DNA of 64,000 nt from Amphibalanus amphitrite (Eukaryota > Arthropoda > Thecostraca > Balanomorpha > Balanidae): assembly GCF_019059575.1 (NCBI RefSeq), contig NW_024882309.1:248001-312000 (forward strand), read 5' to 3'. A model generated the notes under the pieces. It did no database searches, was not told the origin of the DNA, and was given only the letters and a program-made list of their open reading frames with translations. A program made the translations under genes and the position numbers. Positions 21,704 through 33,270 of the stretch are shown piece by piece (the stretch's first letter is position 1; each line of letters begins with the position of its first letter).

Positions 21704-22223
21704 GCGCGCCGACGATCGGAGAGGCGGATCGCGGGTGCTGGCGTGCAGAGAAATCTTTACCCTGTACGCCGTAGAAGATCGGCTGGGTTTCGTGAAAAAT
21801 GGTAGAGGAATTGTCGAAAGAAAACTCATCGATCTATCATTTGGGACTAAGAACCATTGATTCCTTCAAAGGTTGACCGAGATATCGCTCGCCGAAAACA
21901 GGCCATTTAACACGTAAACCCTATGGGCTGGTAGGAAATGTACGCCGTGGAGCAGCAGTGCTACCAACTAACTTCGGCGGGGGCCGAACATAAACCGCAC
22001 TCAGCCGCACTCACTCCCAATAATTGTCGCAAATGCGTCGTTGACACCCCAAAACAGTGCTGCCATATGTAGTCGTAACTCAAAATGAGGGAAACGGCAA
22101 GGCAAAATGACAGGGATCACGTGGCGTGGAGGACAGTACCTTGGACATTACTTACAGTACTAGTTCCAATAGATAGTGACTAGTCTTCATTTCCGAAATT
22201 AGGTACTTGACTCTCGAAAGTCG
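21704..22223. other. No gene seen
   Basis: Mixed-composition DNA without a recognisable protein, RNA gene or element boundary. ACATAAACCGCACT occurs here (about 21988) and also near 21290, suggesting a small repeat or the ends of an unresolved element. Confidence 0.3.
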
Positions 22224-22505
22224 GTTCCGACCATAGAGATCTTATATACATAGAGATGACACGTCTATGTTAAAGCACTTGATTTCGTGGCGATTCAGTG
22301 GGTCTTTTTAAGCAAGGTTTTCTGGGGTGCCATGGTCCGTGACTTGCATTTTGTAAGGATTCGGTCAAGGAGATTGTGTTCACATCCGCTTATTTTTAAG
22401 TACAGTTTTTCTTTTTTGTCTAGCTGTGACGCTTTCGAGCGTTATTATTGAAATGAAATTAGGCATGTTTTAACCTTATGCTCGTATCAGGTACTGCATG
22501 TATCA

Positions 22506-23723
22506 TTAACCCTCGCCGTCCGACGGGGGGGGGGGGGGCGGGTGCCGCCTCCCTATAGGGTTTTTCACGATAGCTCCGAACACGCGGGCGATAGAGAGCT
22601 GAAACTTGGCATACCTGACCTTTGATCCAAGCCGCATCTTGTGACACCAACCGCATTTTCAGGTCAGGTCAGGTCACTGACCTGTGACGTCATAAGTGAA
22701 CCTCTGCACAGTCCTCAGATGTCGCAACTTCGCAACGCCGTCAGTGCCAGAGGAACTTTCACAGGGAGATGAAACTTACAGGATGTAGTATCATCCAGAG
22801 GTCTCACAACTTGTACATATATCTCGGATTTTCCCTAAAAATCACATGAGGTCAGGTCGGCCACGTGACCTCACCATTAAGTATAAGTCAATGGGGAAAA
22901 ATGAAAACTGCTTTGTTAGCGCCGAGAACTATCTCAAACTGTCTCCAGCACATGGAATCGTGATGTCTTGCACGCCTTGCAAGGTCCGATGCTTCACTTT
23001 TGCATTGTTGACATTGCGTGGCGTCATTTATGGTCACTTGGGTCATTGATTAAAGAAAGCGCGGTTTTGGGGCTCATGATCACATATATAACCGCAATGA
23101 AAACCGTAAGACGGTTTGACAAAAGTCAGTTTGTCAGTTTGGCCAACATGTCTTATTTTCTTGGCCCTATTTTGAATATAATTATTAGCATGAGGCTTAC
23201 GGTTTTCATTGCAGTTATATACTTGGGCCATTAGAGTTTTTCATCAATAACTCCCCATCAAATTGAGTTAGCGAGTCGGGAAAGCCACCAATAAACTCAG
23301 GAAGACCTGCCGATTCGAGTAATATGTAGCATGACCTCTTTCAACCAGCTTCGTGATCTAGGGGAGCTGACCTGCCCTTGACCCGAGGTCAACACCTCAA
23401 GTTGACCTCACCCGAACAAAAAGTATACCATTCGACGCGCCTGAGCGAGGCGAACACGATGATGCCAAAATCGCGGCTCTCCGACCGTTTTTTTTGCGAA
23501 GTTATGAAAAACTGAACCCTGGCCCTTGGTCACTTGACCTGACCTCATGAGACCTTAAAATCGGGTACCAGTCCCTGTGTCTTGTAACGGCGCACACGCT
23601 TGTTTTTTCCGCGACGCTCTAGCTTCATCAGGGGCGAAACGGCGAGGGAAATCGTACCAACGCCCCCCCCCCCCCCCCCGGCCGGCGCGTATGTAGAAAA
23701 CCAATAGGTCCGGCGAGAGTTAA
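22506..23723. mobile_element. TTAA element F
   Basis: It starts TTAACCCTCGCCGTCCGACG and ends CCGGCGAGAGTTAA. A G-run, CGGGTGCCG and C-rich hairpin lies at about 22525-22552. The right end has a long C-run (23661-23678) preceded by CGTACCAACG. AGGTCA and TGACCT words and the TATCTCGGATTTT...AGTCAATGGGGAAAAATG block are shared with the elements at 48208 and 51743. It contains a hairpin insertion at 23084-23221. Confidence 0.7.
23084..23221. repeat. Palindromic hairpin element
   Basis: Arms of about 26 bp face each other: ATATAACCGCAATGAAAACC on the left and its near-complement on the right (ending TTATAT at about 23220), with one mismatch and a loop of about 85 bp. This is probably a tiny foldback MITE inside the TTAA element. 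Confidence 0.6.
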
Positions 23724-23899
23724 TGTATCATTGAATGGGAACATGCAACATATGTATATTTGAGCTTGCACCGTGCTCAGAAAGGTTCAGAACAGCCGTT
23801 TTCACGACGGTTGACCGAAAACGCCAAACTTGACCAAATCTTAAGGAACCTACCCTGAAAATTCCATGAACCTGACCCAAATGACCTTAGACCTGTAAC

Positions 23900-24300
23900 C
23901 TTTTTTGGGGGGGACCATGTCAGGGGGGCGATGCATAAAACATGCATCGCACAACAATAGTAAATAGTAAAGTTGGTTCATGTGCTGACCCTCGGTGACC
24001 TGACCTGTGACCTGACATGGTATTATCAGTGACCTCTAATAGCAACATATATTCTAGGCAACGTACGCCCTATTTTTAACGTACGCGAAACATTTTATCT
24101 TTGACCTGACCTGTGACGTCATCGGTGACCCCGAGGTCAATGAGATTGGAGTTCCGTCGACAAATTTGACAGGGCTATCGAACATCGTTTGAATGTTACG
24201 GATCCGTCCAGTAGTTTCGGAGATACGGGAGGGGGGCAAAAAAATGCCCCCCCCCCCACCGCGCGGAAGGTGGCCGGGAGGTCCACCGCCTGCCGGGTTG
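23900..24300. mobile_element. Fragment of a TTAA element (G)
   Basis: A G-run with CGATGCATAAAACATGCATCG (about 23929-23951) and a right G-run, CAAAAAAATG and C-run (about 24229-24257) mark it as kin of the TTAA elements. The right tip reads GCCGGGTTGA instead of GGGTTAA and the left tip is not visible. The interior has TGACCTGACCTGTGACCTG words. Confidence 0.5.
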
Positions 24301-24348
24301 ATGAGACCCTGAATGAGAGAGAATGTTTTTAGGCGAGCTTTTAAAGGA

Positions 24349-24795
24349 AACAGTCCACTTTCCTGAAATCAGTATTTTGCTTTTGATTTATGATTTTTTA
24401 TGCTCAAAATAATCATGAAATAAAATAAAACCTTTTTGTAAAAACAATTATTTTCTTTATTTTAATATAGGGCGAACTATATTCTATGTAAAATAATGTT
24501 TGACGCGGAAGCTTATTACGCATTGACCAATCATATTGCGTAGCTCAAACCTACGAATACTGCATTGGCTGTAAGCAGCACGCTGATTGGCTGACGATGA
24601 CGTGGCTGCATTCCTGTGCAAGGCACGCATTCCTCTACAAGGCACTCTTTTCGGAACGAGAAATGGAATTTCTTCGTCTAGGGTGATCGTTGAGCCGTAA
24701 AAGCTCCTGATTTGTGCTAGTCTCAGCTCAAGCTACGAAACTGCTATTCCAGCTCAAAACCCCATGTTAAAAGTGAACTATTTCCTTTAAGGAAT
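24349..24795. mobile_element. MITE, sister of 18780-19302
   Basis: The ends are roughly inverted: TTTAAAGGAAACAGTCCAC on the left and GTGAACTATTTCCTTTAA on the right. Its interior is homologous to the repeat near 18.8-19.3 kb. No coding capacity is seen. Confidence 0.55.
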
Positions 24796-24979
24796 TCAAT
24801 AAAAACACAAAATGAAATCATGCTACAAATTTCATTGCTTACCTCAGGAATGAAATAAGCCAGGAAAGAACAGCAATATTTTTAACCAGTAAAACGCCTT
24901 TTGGGGCGACCAACGGAGCGAGCGAGAGGGTGGGCCTTGGACAAGCAAATTTGCAAGGGACACCTCCAACTAACTTGTG

Positions 24980-25220
24980 CACTGCACCCTACTAACCGGT
25001 CCCTAGCGATGTGCCAAATTTGAGCGCAATCGGCCTAGCCGTTCTCGAGATCTGGATGCGGCACCCTGCACGTGCACACGTGCAAAATGGGTCGCAACTG
25101 ACTTTTGCACGGCACCCTACTAACTGGTCCCTAACCATGTACCAAATTTCAGCACAATCGGTTCAGCCGTTCTCGAGATCTGGAATCGACCCCTGCACGT
25201 GCGCACGTGCAGCAGCACCC
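24980..25220 (+). repeat. Two-copy tandem repeat
   Basis: A unit with GCACCCTACTAAC(C/T)GGTCCCTA, then CAATCGG and GCCGTTCTCGAGATCTGGA occurs twice with a period of about 120 bp. A third, weaker echo (CTTTCAGCGCAATCGGCCAAG) follows near 25275. Repeated GCACGTGCACACGTGC words sit between copies. Confidence 0.55.
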
Positions 25221-25802
25221 CAACTGTGGCACACGGATATGCATTGCCTAGTGGGTGCCTACCTACATACCAACTTTCAGCGCAATCGGCCAAGTAGTTA
25301 CCAAGATATTGCAACAATTGCAAAACTGACACCTCTTCGTTTTGCACGTGGCACGTGCATAAGCGGTCATCAACATGCATCGAGAATAGTCCAATACTTG
25401 GTAGAAGGAATGAAGCTACCCTAGAAATATTATCGAATGTAAATCGGTCAAGTGGTTGCTGAGATATAAGCCTCGCAAAAGCGTAACTACGGCCGGCCGG
25501 CCGCTCATACTCAGAAATTTCCGTTAATCTACGAAAGACTACGCTTGCTTCGCTCGCTACGTAATAATTTCTTCAGACTAACAATGCCTCAGCCATATTG
25601 GCACGCTACTGGCTGAAAATAAGTTGCTTAAAAAGACCCACTGAATCGCCACGATTTTAAGTGCATGTCATCTCTATGTATATAAGATCTCTATGGTTCC
25701 GACGAGGTCATATTACAGATGCACCGCGGCACGGGAAACAATCCCTGGCTCGGCAATGGACATCACGGCATGAACAGGTTGAGGTAGGAAAACGGGTGTT
25801 TG

Positions 25803-27731
25803 CAGGGGCGTAGGCAGGGGGGGGCCACTGGGCCATGGCCCCCCCCCCCCCCTTGGGCGCCGAAGGCGCCCTTGCGATTGGAGGGCGCCGAAGGCGCCCT
25901 CCAATCGCGAATGCAATTGTGATAGAATCGAATCGAAAAACAATCGCGACTGGATACGTAAGCCTATATGATCGCTGCCTTCCTGCCCACTGATGCCCTC
26001 ATTTGATCGGTGTACTCCTACCTATTGGTGCTCTCCTGTAAATAGGCGCCCTCTCACCCGAAGGCGCCCTCCTGTAGGTCGCCACCCTGCTACACATTGC
26101 TACCATTCTGCTGGTCGGCGCCCTCATAATTATTGGCGCCCTCCTATCTATTGCGCCCTCATGTGAAATTTTTATGGCCGCCCTCCTCCCTTTTGGCACC
26201 CTCTTGTTGAGTGCCGCCCTTCTAGCCATTGGCGCCCTCCTACCTATTGGTTTCCTAGTCCCTCCTGTTGAATGCTAATCGGGGCCCTTCTACCTATTGG
26301 CGCCCTCGTGTTGATCGCCGCCCTCCTAACCACTGGCGCCCTCCTGTTGATCGCCGCCCTCCTATCCACTGGCACCTTCCTGTTAAATCGGCGCCCTCCT
26401 CACAGACGCCCTCCTGTTCAATGTCATCCTCGGGCAAAGGCGCCTTCCTCACCATTGCCACCCTCCTGTTAATCGTCACCCTTCCACTCATTGGCGACTT
26501 CCTGTTGATGACCGCCCTCCTACCCATTGGCGACCTCTTGTTGATCGCCACCTTCCTATCTATTGGTGCTCTCCTGTTCCTTGCCGCCCTCTCACCCATG
26601 GTGGCACCCTCCTGTTGATTGTTGATCGGAGCCTTCTTACCTATTGGCGCCCCCCTTTTGATCGCCGCCCTTCTACCCATTGGCGTCCAAGTTTCGGTGA
26701 TTGAAGGTGCTCAACACTGTATGCATCTGTGAGAAGGTCATGAGGGCTGGTCGAGGTAATTTGGATGAAAAGCCCGAGAAGACTAATCGATCTCATGAGG
26801 AACAGCCCTGTTATGGTTCCTCTTTCTGTTGCTGCCGCCTTCTCGTTGTGCGCTTGTGTTTACGCACCTCGCGCTCCGGTATCAATCCGATATGGTGATC
26901 TGGTGTCGGTGAGTATGCCACCGCCAATAAACTTTTCTAAATTTCTACATCGTCACCCATGGGCAAAGCTTTCTATACAGCTTGTGTGGCATCGGCCCCA
27001 CCAAACCTTAGGTATTTTTTACACCTTCAAATTTGGTAAAAGAGCGGGAAGAGCTTTGAACAGTGAGCACGCAAAAGATGTGCCTAAAAAGCGGAGGAAA
27101 AGGTTGTTTTCAAAAATTTCGCGCGCCTTCGGCGCAGCATTTCGCAAACTCTTCTTTACTAGGAACTTAGTACCTATGCCAATAACTTGCAACCTTTTTG
27201 TCACGTGTGAGATGAACCCGCGCCAGGAGGTTTCTTCAGACATGCGGTTAAAAAAGATCCGAAAAAGGTGCCACTACGTTACGAGCTTCCGTTTTTTTTC
27301 CTGGGGGAGAGAGGGAAGTGGGTGAGCGGGAGGGGCACACCTTTTGGTACATTGCTTTTACACGTGCTGTAAAAATGCAAACCATAGTCGCTAAAAGCAA
27401 GGTCATCAGGTCATGTCAAGTGCTCTAACTTAAAAAAAGTGCTCTAACTTAACTTAAATTGTCACTTAAGCTGAGCGGGTGACTTGACCTTTTTTGGCCT
27501 GGAGTAAAAACAAAATACACACGATGCCAAATCAATGCAGCATAACCTACCATACCAAGTCACGCAAAAAAAAAAACTGGTGGCGTGGTAAAAAAACGCA
27601 TCCACCCCCCCCCCCCCCCCCCCCCCACTGAGCGGATTTTTATCTCGCGACCGTATGGCGCCCTCCTGGGGTGAGGTGGCGCCCTCCAAACCCTTGGCCC
27701 CCCCCTTCGCGATTTTCTAAATACGCCGCTG
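25803..27731 (+). mobile_element. hAT-like element carrying a minisatellite, copy 1
   Basis: It begins CAGGGGCGTAGGCAGGGG and ends TACGCCGCTG, an imperfect hAT-type inverted pair, with a perfect 8-bp duplication GGTGTTTG on both sides (25795-25802 and 27732-27739). Near the left end is a GGCGCCGAAGGCGCC palindrome series, then a 36-bp minisatellite. The right half (about 26700-27700) resembles the left half of the copy at 52300-54779 in opposite orientation. A frame of 186 codons in the right half is not conserved throughout in the other copy, so I do not call a gene. Confidence 0.82.
25985..26695 (+). repeat. 36-bp minisatellite inside hAT copy 1
   Basis: About 19-20 imperfect copies of a unit such as GGCGCCCTCCTGTTGATCGC plus CGCCCTCCTACCTATT. 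The same unit in reverse orientation fills part of the element at 52300-54779. Confidence 0.8.
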
Positions 27732-27739
27732 GGTGTTTG

Positions 27740-28251
27740 AGCAACCCATGTTCATTGTGCCAGTCATCAGTCATGCCAGGGCACTAAAGAGTCAGTCATG
27801 CATGACACGCTCATGACTAACTTGCGAATTACGATTCCTGACCACTGGCGGTCGCAGCCGCTAGCAAAAGGGGGGGCCAAAGTCACACTCGCGGGACATA
27901 ACATTTATCCGTCACCGGGAGGGGGGGGGGTGATCGGCTATTTTTTTACGTCCACGAGGTGCCGCGCAGTTGGCATTACTTATGCTTCATCCATCTGATT
28001 CTTGCGTGAAATCTTTAAGCTCAATTTAAGGCAAACTCACCAGTTCCATTTCCCGTCCCACGGTGCTTCCACCGGTCGGCCCACTGCACCATGACGACGG
28101 ATCGGTGTAGCATAGGTATACTGGAAGGTCAGGCACGCGGATTCATGACCTTACCACTATAAAACAATTCGGAAAAGTACAGATACCTCTTGCTTTGAAC
28201 AAGCATGTGAAACCCAGAGAGCATTTTCAGACTATGACATTTACCTACCCA
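27740..28251. other. No gene; possible hAT-like terminal fragment
   Basis: CACTGGCGGTCGCAGCC at about 27842, followed by G-runs, resembles the terminus seen in reverse at 44812 and 45354. No matching second end is found nearby. The remainder has no recognisable gene. Confidence 0.3.
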
Positions 28252-28394
28252 TATAGGTAAATGTCCGTGAAGTTAGCGTCAGCAACAGCAACGAATACAG
28301 CGTCGGATTCAGAATCGCTTAAAAAACCGCCATCAGGTTAATTTGGGGACGGGGAACACGAATATGACATTTATTTTGCCCTAGCTCCCTTCCT

Positions 28395-31300
28395 TCATCC
28401 CTTAATCGTCCCTTAAAGGACGGGGCGCGTCAAAAGTGCCCCAAGGCTTCGTCTGATCGCCAAAATAATGGTCGCAATCGATTCCTCGGGTCAATATCTA
28501 ACCTCAGTCGAAGGTTCCAGACCTGTGCCTCCTATCCTTCATCCCTTAATCGTCCCTTAAAGGACGGGGCGCGTCAAAAGTGCCCCAAGGCTTCGTCTGA
28601 TCGCCAAAATAATGGTCGCAATCGATTCCTCGGGTCAATATCTAACCTCAGTCGAAGATTCCAGACCTGTGCCTCCTATCCTTCATCCCTTAATCGTCCC
28701 TTAAAGGACGGGGCGCGTCAAAAGTGCCCCAAGGCTTCGTCTGATCGCCAAAATAATGGTCGCACTCGATTCCTCGGGTCAATATCTAACCTCAGTCGAA
28801 GGTTCCAGACCTGTGCCTCCTATCCTTCATCCCTTAATCGTCCCTTAAAGGACGGGGCGCGTCAAAAGTGCCCCAAGGCTTCGTCTGATCGCCAAAATAA
28901 TGGTCGCAATCGATTCCTCGGGTCAATATCTAACCTCAGACGAAGGTTCCAGACCTGTGCCTCCTATCCTTCATCCCTTAATCGTCCCTTAAAGGACGGG
29001 GCGCGTCAAAAGTGCCCCAAGGCTTCGTCTGATCGCCAAAATAATGGTCGCAATCGATTCCCCGGGTCAATATTTAACCTCACTCGAAGGTTCCAGACCT
29101 GTGCCTCCTATCCTTCATCCCTTAATCGTCCCTTAAAGGACGGGGCGCGTCAAAAGTGCCCCAAGGCTTCGTCTGATCGCCAAAATAATGGTCGCAATCG
29201 ATTCCTCGGGTCAATATCTAGCCTCAGTCGAAGGTTCCAGACCTGTGCCTCCTATTCTTCATCCCTTAATCGTCCCTTAAAGGACGGGGCGCGCCAAAAG
29301 AGCCCCAAGGCTTCGTCTGATCGCCAAAATAATGGTCGCAATCGATTCCTCGGGTCAATATCTAACCTCAGTCGAAGGTTCCAGACCTGTGCCTCCTATC
29401 CTTCATCCCTTAATCGTCCCTTAAAGGACGGGGCGCGTCAAAAGTGCCCCAAGGCTTCGTCTGATCGCCAAAATAATGGTCGCAATCGATTCCTCGGGTC
29501 AATATCTAACCTCAGTCAAAGGTTCCAGACCTGTGCCTCCTATCCTTCATCCCTTAATCGTCCCTTAAAGGACGGGGCGCGTCAAAAGTGCCCCAAGGCT
29601 TCGTCTGATCGCCAAAATAATGGTCGCAATCGATTCCTCGGGTCAATATCTAACCTCAGTCGAAGGTTCCAGACCTGTGGCTCCTATCCTTCATCCCTTA
29701 ATCGTCCCATAAAGGACGGGGCGCGTCAAAAGTGCCTCAAGGCTTCGTCTGATCGCCAAAATAACGGTCGCAATCGATTCCTCGGGTCAATATCTAACCT
29801 CAGTCGAAGGTTCCAGACCTGTGCCTCCTATCCTTCATCCCTTAATCGTCCCTTAAAGGACGGGGCGCGTCAAAAGTGCCCCAAGGCTTCGTCTGATCGC
29901 CAAAATAATGGTTGAAATCGATTCCTCGGGTCAATATCTAACCTCAGTCGAAGGTTCCAGACCTGTGCCTCCTATCCTTCATCCCTTAATCGTCCCTTAA
30001 AGGACGGGGCGCATCAAAAGTGCCTCAAGGCTTCGTCTGATCGCCAAAATAATGCTCGCAATCAATTCCTCGGGTCAATATCTAACCTCAGTCGAAGGTT
30101 CCAGACCTGTGCCTCCTATCCTTCATCCCTTAATCGTTCCTTAAAGGACGGGTCGCGTCAAAAGTGCCCCAAGGCTTCGTCTGATCGCCAAAATAATGCT
30201 CGCAATCAATTCCTCGGGTCAATATCTAACCTCAGTCGAAGGTTCCAGACCTGTGCCTCCTATCCTTCATCCCTTAATCGTTCCTTAAAGGACGGGTCGC
30301 GTCAAAAGTGCCCCAAGGCTTCGTCTGATCGCCAAAAATATGGTCGCAATCGATTCCTCGGGTCAATATCTAACCTCAGTCGAAGGTTCCAGACCTGTGT
30401 CTCCTATCCTTCATCCCTTAATCGTCCCTTAATAGACAGGGCGCGTCAAAAGTGCCCCAAGGCTTCGTCTGATCGCCAAAATAATGGTCGCAATCGATTC
30501 CTCGGGTCAATATCTAACCTCAGTCGAAGGTTCCAGACCTGTGCCTCCTACCCTTCATCCCTTAATCGTCCCTTAAAGGACGGGGCGCGTCAAAAGTGCC
30601 CCAAGGCTTCGTCTAATCGCCAAAATAATGGTCGCAATCGATTCCTCGGGTCAATATCTAACCTCAGTCGTAGGTTCCAGACCTGTGTCTCCTATCCTTC
30701 ATCCCTTAACCCGCGCCCAGATGGGGTCTGCCGAGCAATGCGGTCTGATGGGGGGGGGGCCATTTTGGCCCCCCCCTCAGATCTCGAGAACCACGCAACA
30801 TAGCGACAAGCGGTAAACGGTGTTGGATAGCCCCAACGGGGAACTACCTTGTGACCCAATTTCATTGACCTCGGTCAAACCGATGACGTCACAGGTCAGG
30901 TCAAAGGTCGAATTTTCACCGTTTACAGGCATTTCAAGAAATGCGTTGTAAAATCGAGTAAAATGCATTTCATTGAAAATCATCGATGGGGAAATGATCT
31001 TCAAACACATATTTTGCTATTTGAGGTCACTGATACCAGGTCAGGTCACAGAGGTCAGGTCACTGGGGGGGGGGGGGGTCACAATATGAAAGTGTCGTGT
31101 GATACATGTTTTATGGTCCATTTTACATGACAAATGCGATTATGTGGGTCAGACAGACTTAAGGGCCAGCTTAGATCACGTTTTGGTCAAGGTCAGGTCA
31201 AGGTCAGGTCAAGGTCAGGTCAAATTAGGTCAAATTTCAAACATGATATTTTTGCATAAAATGGGTATTGATTCGATGCCGCTCGTCACGGGGAGTTCAA

Positions 31301-33252
31301 TGGTGGTCTCCGTTTTGCGCTACGAGGTCTAGAATTGCTAAAAATTGAGTTCAAAAATTTGACGTCATCAATTTTTAACAGTTTTTTCGCTATAACTTGG
31401 CCAAAAAAGAGGTATCGATCTAAAATTTGGTGTGTATATCGAAGAGCGCAGGGACTATCACATATATTCCGTTTTTTTTCGAAATTCGAAAAAAAATTGG
31501 AATTTTTTTGAGTTTTTCTAAAAAAAATCAATTTTTTTGATTTTTGGGGGTCACAATCCCAAAATTTCGAAAATCCGAGATGGCAGTTTTGTAGCGCCGT
31601 CTTTTCTTTACACAACCACATAAAGAACTTTAAAATTGCTTGTTAACTGTAGAATTGGTGAGCGTTTCAAGATGTCATGTTTTTTGCTCATTTTTACTCG
31701 AACATGACCTAAGTTTGACCTCAATAACTCCTGACCTGAGGTGACCTGTGACTTGAAATTTTGTGTGAAGGTGTCAAATTGATGCCCGGTAAGGTACCCA
31801 AAATTTGGCGGTGCTGCGCGCTGCCGTTTTCGCGCTATTTAAGAAAAACCACAGGGGGGGCCAAAATGGCCCCCCCATCAGGGCGCGGGTTAATCGTCCC
31901 TTAAAGGACAGGGCGCGTCAAAAGTGCCCCAAGGCTTCGTCTGATCGCCAAAATAATGGTCGCAATCGATTCCTCGGGTCAATATCTAACCTCAGTCGAA
32001 GGTTCCAGACCTGTGCCTCCTATCCTTCATCCCTTAATCGTCCCTTAAAGGACGGGGCGCGTCAAAAGTGCCCCAAGGCTTCGTCTGATCGCCAAAATAA
32101 TGGTCGCAATCGATTCCTCGGGTCAATATCTAACCTCAGTCGTAGGTTCCAGACCTGTGCCTCCTATCCTTCATCCCTTAATCGTCCCTTAAAGGACGGG
32201 GCGCGTCAAAAGTGCCCCAAGGCTTCGTCTGATCGCCAAAATAATGGTCGCAATCGATTCCTCGGGTCAATATCTAACCTCAGTCGAAGGTTCCAGACCT
32301 GTGCCTCCTATCCTTCATCCCTTAATCGTCCCTTAAAGGACGGGGCGCGTCAAAAGTGCCTCAAGGCTTCGTCTGATCGCCAAAATAATGGTCGCAATCG
32401 ATTCCTCGGGTCAATATCTAACCTCAGTCGAAGGTTCCAGACCTGTGCCTCCTATCCTTCATCCCTTAATCGTCCCTTAAAGGACGGGGCGCGTCAAAAG
32501 TGCCCCAAGGCTTCGTCTGATCGCCAAAATAATGGTCGCAATCGATTCCTCGGGTCAATATCTAACCACAGTCGAAGGTTCCAGACCTGTGCCTCCTATC
32601 CTTCATCCCTTAATCGTCCCTTAAAGGACGGGGCGCGTCAAAAGTGCCTCAAGGCTTCGTCTGATCGCCAAAATAACGGTCGCAATCGATTCCTCGGGTC
32701 AATATCTAACCTCAGTCGAAGGTTCCAGACCTGTGCCTCCTATCCTTCATCCCTTAATCGTCCCTTAAAGGACGGGGCGCGTCAAAAGTGCCCCAAGGCT
32801 TCGTCTGATCGCCAAAATAATGGTTGCAATCGATTCCTCGGGTCAATATCTAACCTCAGTCGAAGGTTCCAGACCTGTGCCTCCTATCCTTCATCCCTTA
32901 ATCGTCCCTTAAAGGACGGGGCGCGTCAAAAGTGCCCCAAGGCTTCGTCTGATCGCCAAAATAATGGTCGCAATCGATTCCTCGGGTCAATATCTAACCT
33001 CAGTCGAAGGTTCCAGACCTGTGCCTCCTATCCTTCATCCCTTAATCGTCCTTTAAAGGACGGGGCGCGTCAAAAAAGTGCCCCAAGGGTTCGTCTGATC
33101 GCCAAAATAATGGTCGCAATCGATTCCTCGGGTCAATATCTAACCTCAGTCGAAGGTTCCAGACCTGTGCCTCCTATCATTCATCCCTTAATCGTCCCTT
33201 AAAGGACGGGGCGCGTCAAAAGTGCCCCAAGGCTTCGTCTGATCGCCAAAAT
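28395..33252 (+). repeat. 144-bp satellite, left arm
   Basis: Near-identical 144-bp monomers (for example CTTAATCGTC at 28401, 28545, 28689) run to 30705 and resume in register at 31890, after the TTAA insertion. Landmarks in each unit are GGACGGGGCGCGTC, CCCCAAGGCTTCGTC and ATCGATTCCTCGGG. As 144 is a multiple of three, one frame stays open for long stretches; this follows from the period and does not indicate coding. Confidence 0.93.
30706..31893. mobile_element. TTAA element H inside the satellite
   Basis: It starts TTAACCCGCGCCCAGATGGG and ends CATCAGGGCGCGGGTTAA. Hairpin modules with a CCATTTTGG or CCAAAATGG core flanked by G- and C-runs lie near both ends (about 30749-30777 and 31854-31878). 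The interior has three AAGGTCAGGTC units in a row (about 31190-31220) and TGACGTCA twice. Intact satellite units nearby show the empty site CCCTTAATCG, so the TTAA duplication is direct. Confidence 0.85.
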
Positions 33253-33270
33253 CAGACGTCCGCGACCAAT

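Larger units (their letters stand above)
22232..25695. mobile_element. Composite DNA transposon with GTTCCGAC target duplication
   Basis: The ends are inverted: CATAGAGATCTTATATACAT at 22232 and its complement ending at 25695; a second shared block is GTGGCGATTCAGTGGGTC. A perfect 8-bp direct repeat GTTCCGAC flanks it (22224-22231 and 25696-25703). Eight-base duplications and CA...TG tips fit P- or hAT-type elements; the superfamily is not settled. No transposase is visible. The interior holds a full TTAA element (22506-23723), a TTAA-element fragment and another MITE. Confidence 0.75.

Noticed and set aside
26765..27325. Frame of 186 codons in hAT copy 1
   Set aside because: Parts resemble the other copy (Arg/Lys-rich KFGKRA block), but the frame shifts between copies and no transposase motif is present. 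Suggestive only.
31805..33202. Open frame of 465 codons over the 144-bp satellite
   Set aside because: The unit is a multiple of three bases, so any open frame repeats. It opens inside a transposon, has no known domain, and the same units lie inverted elsewhere.
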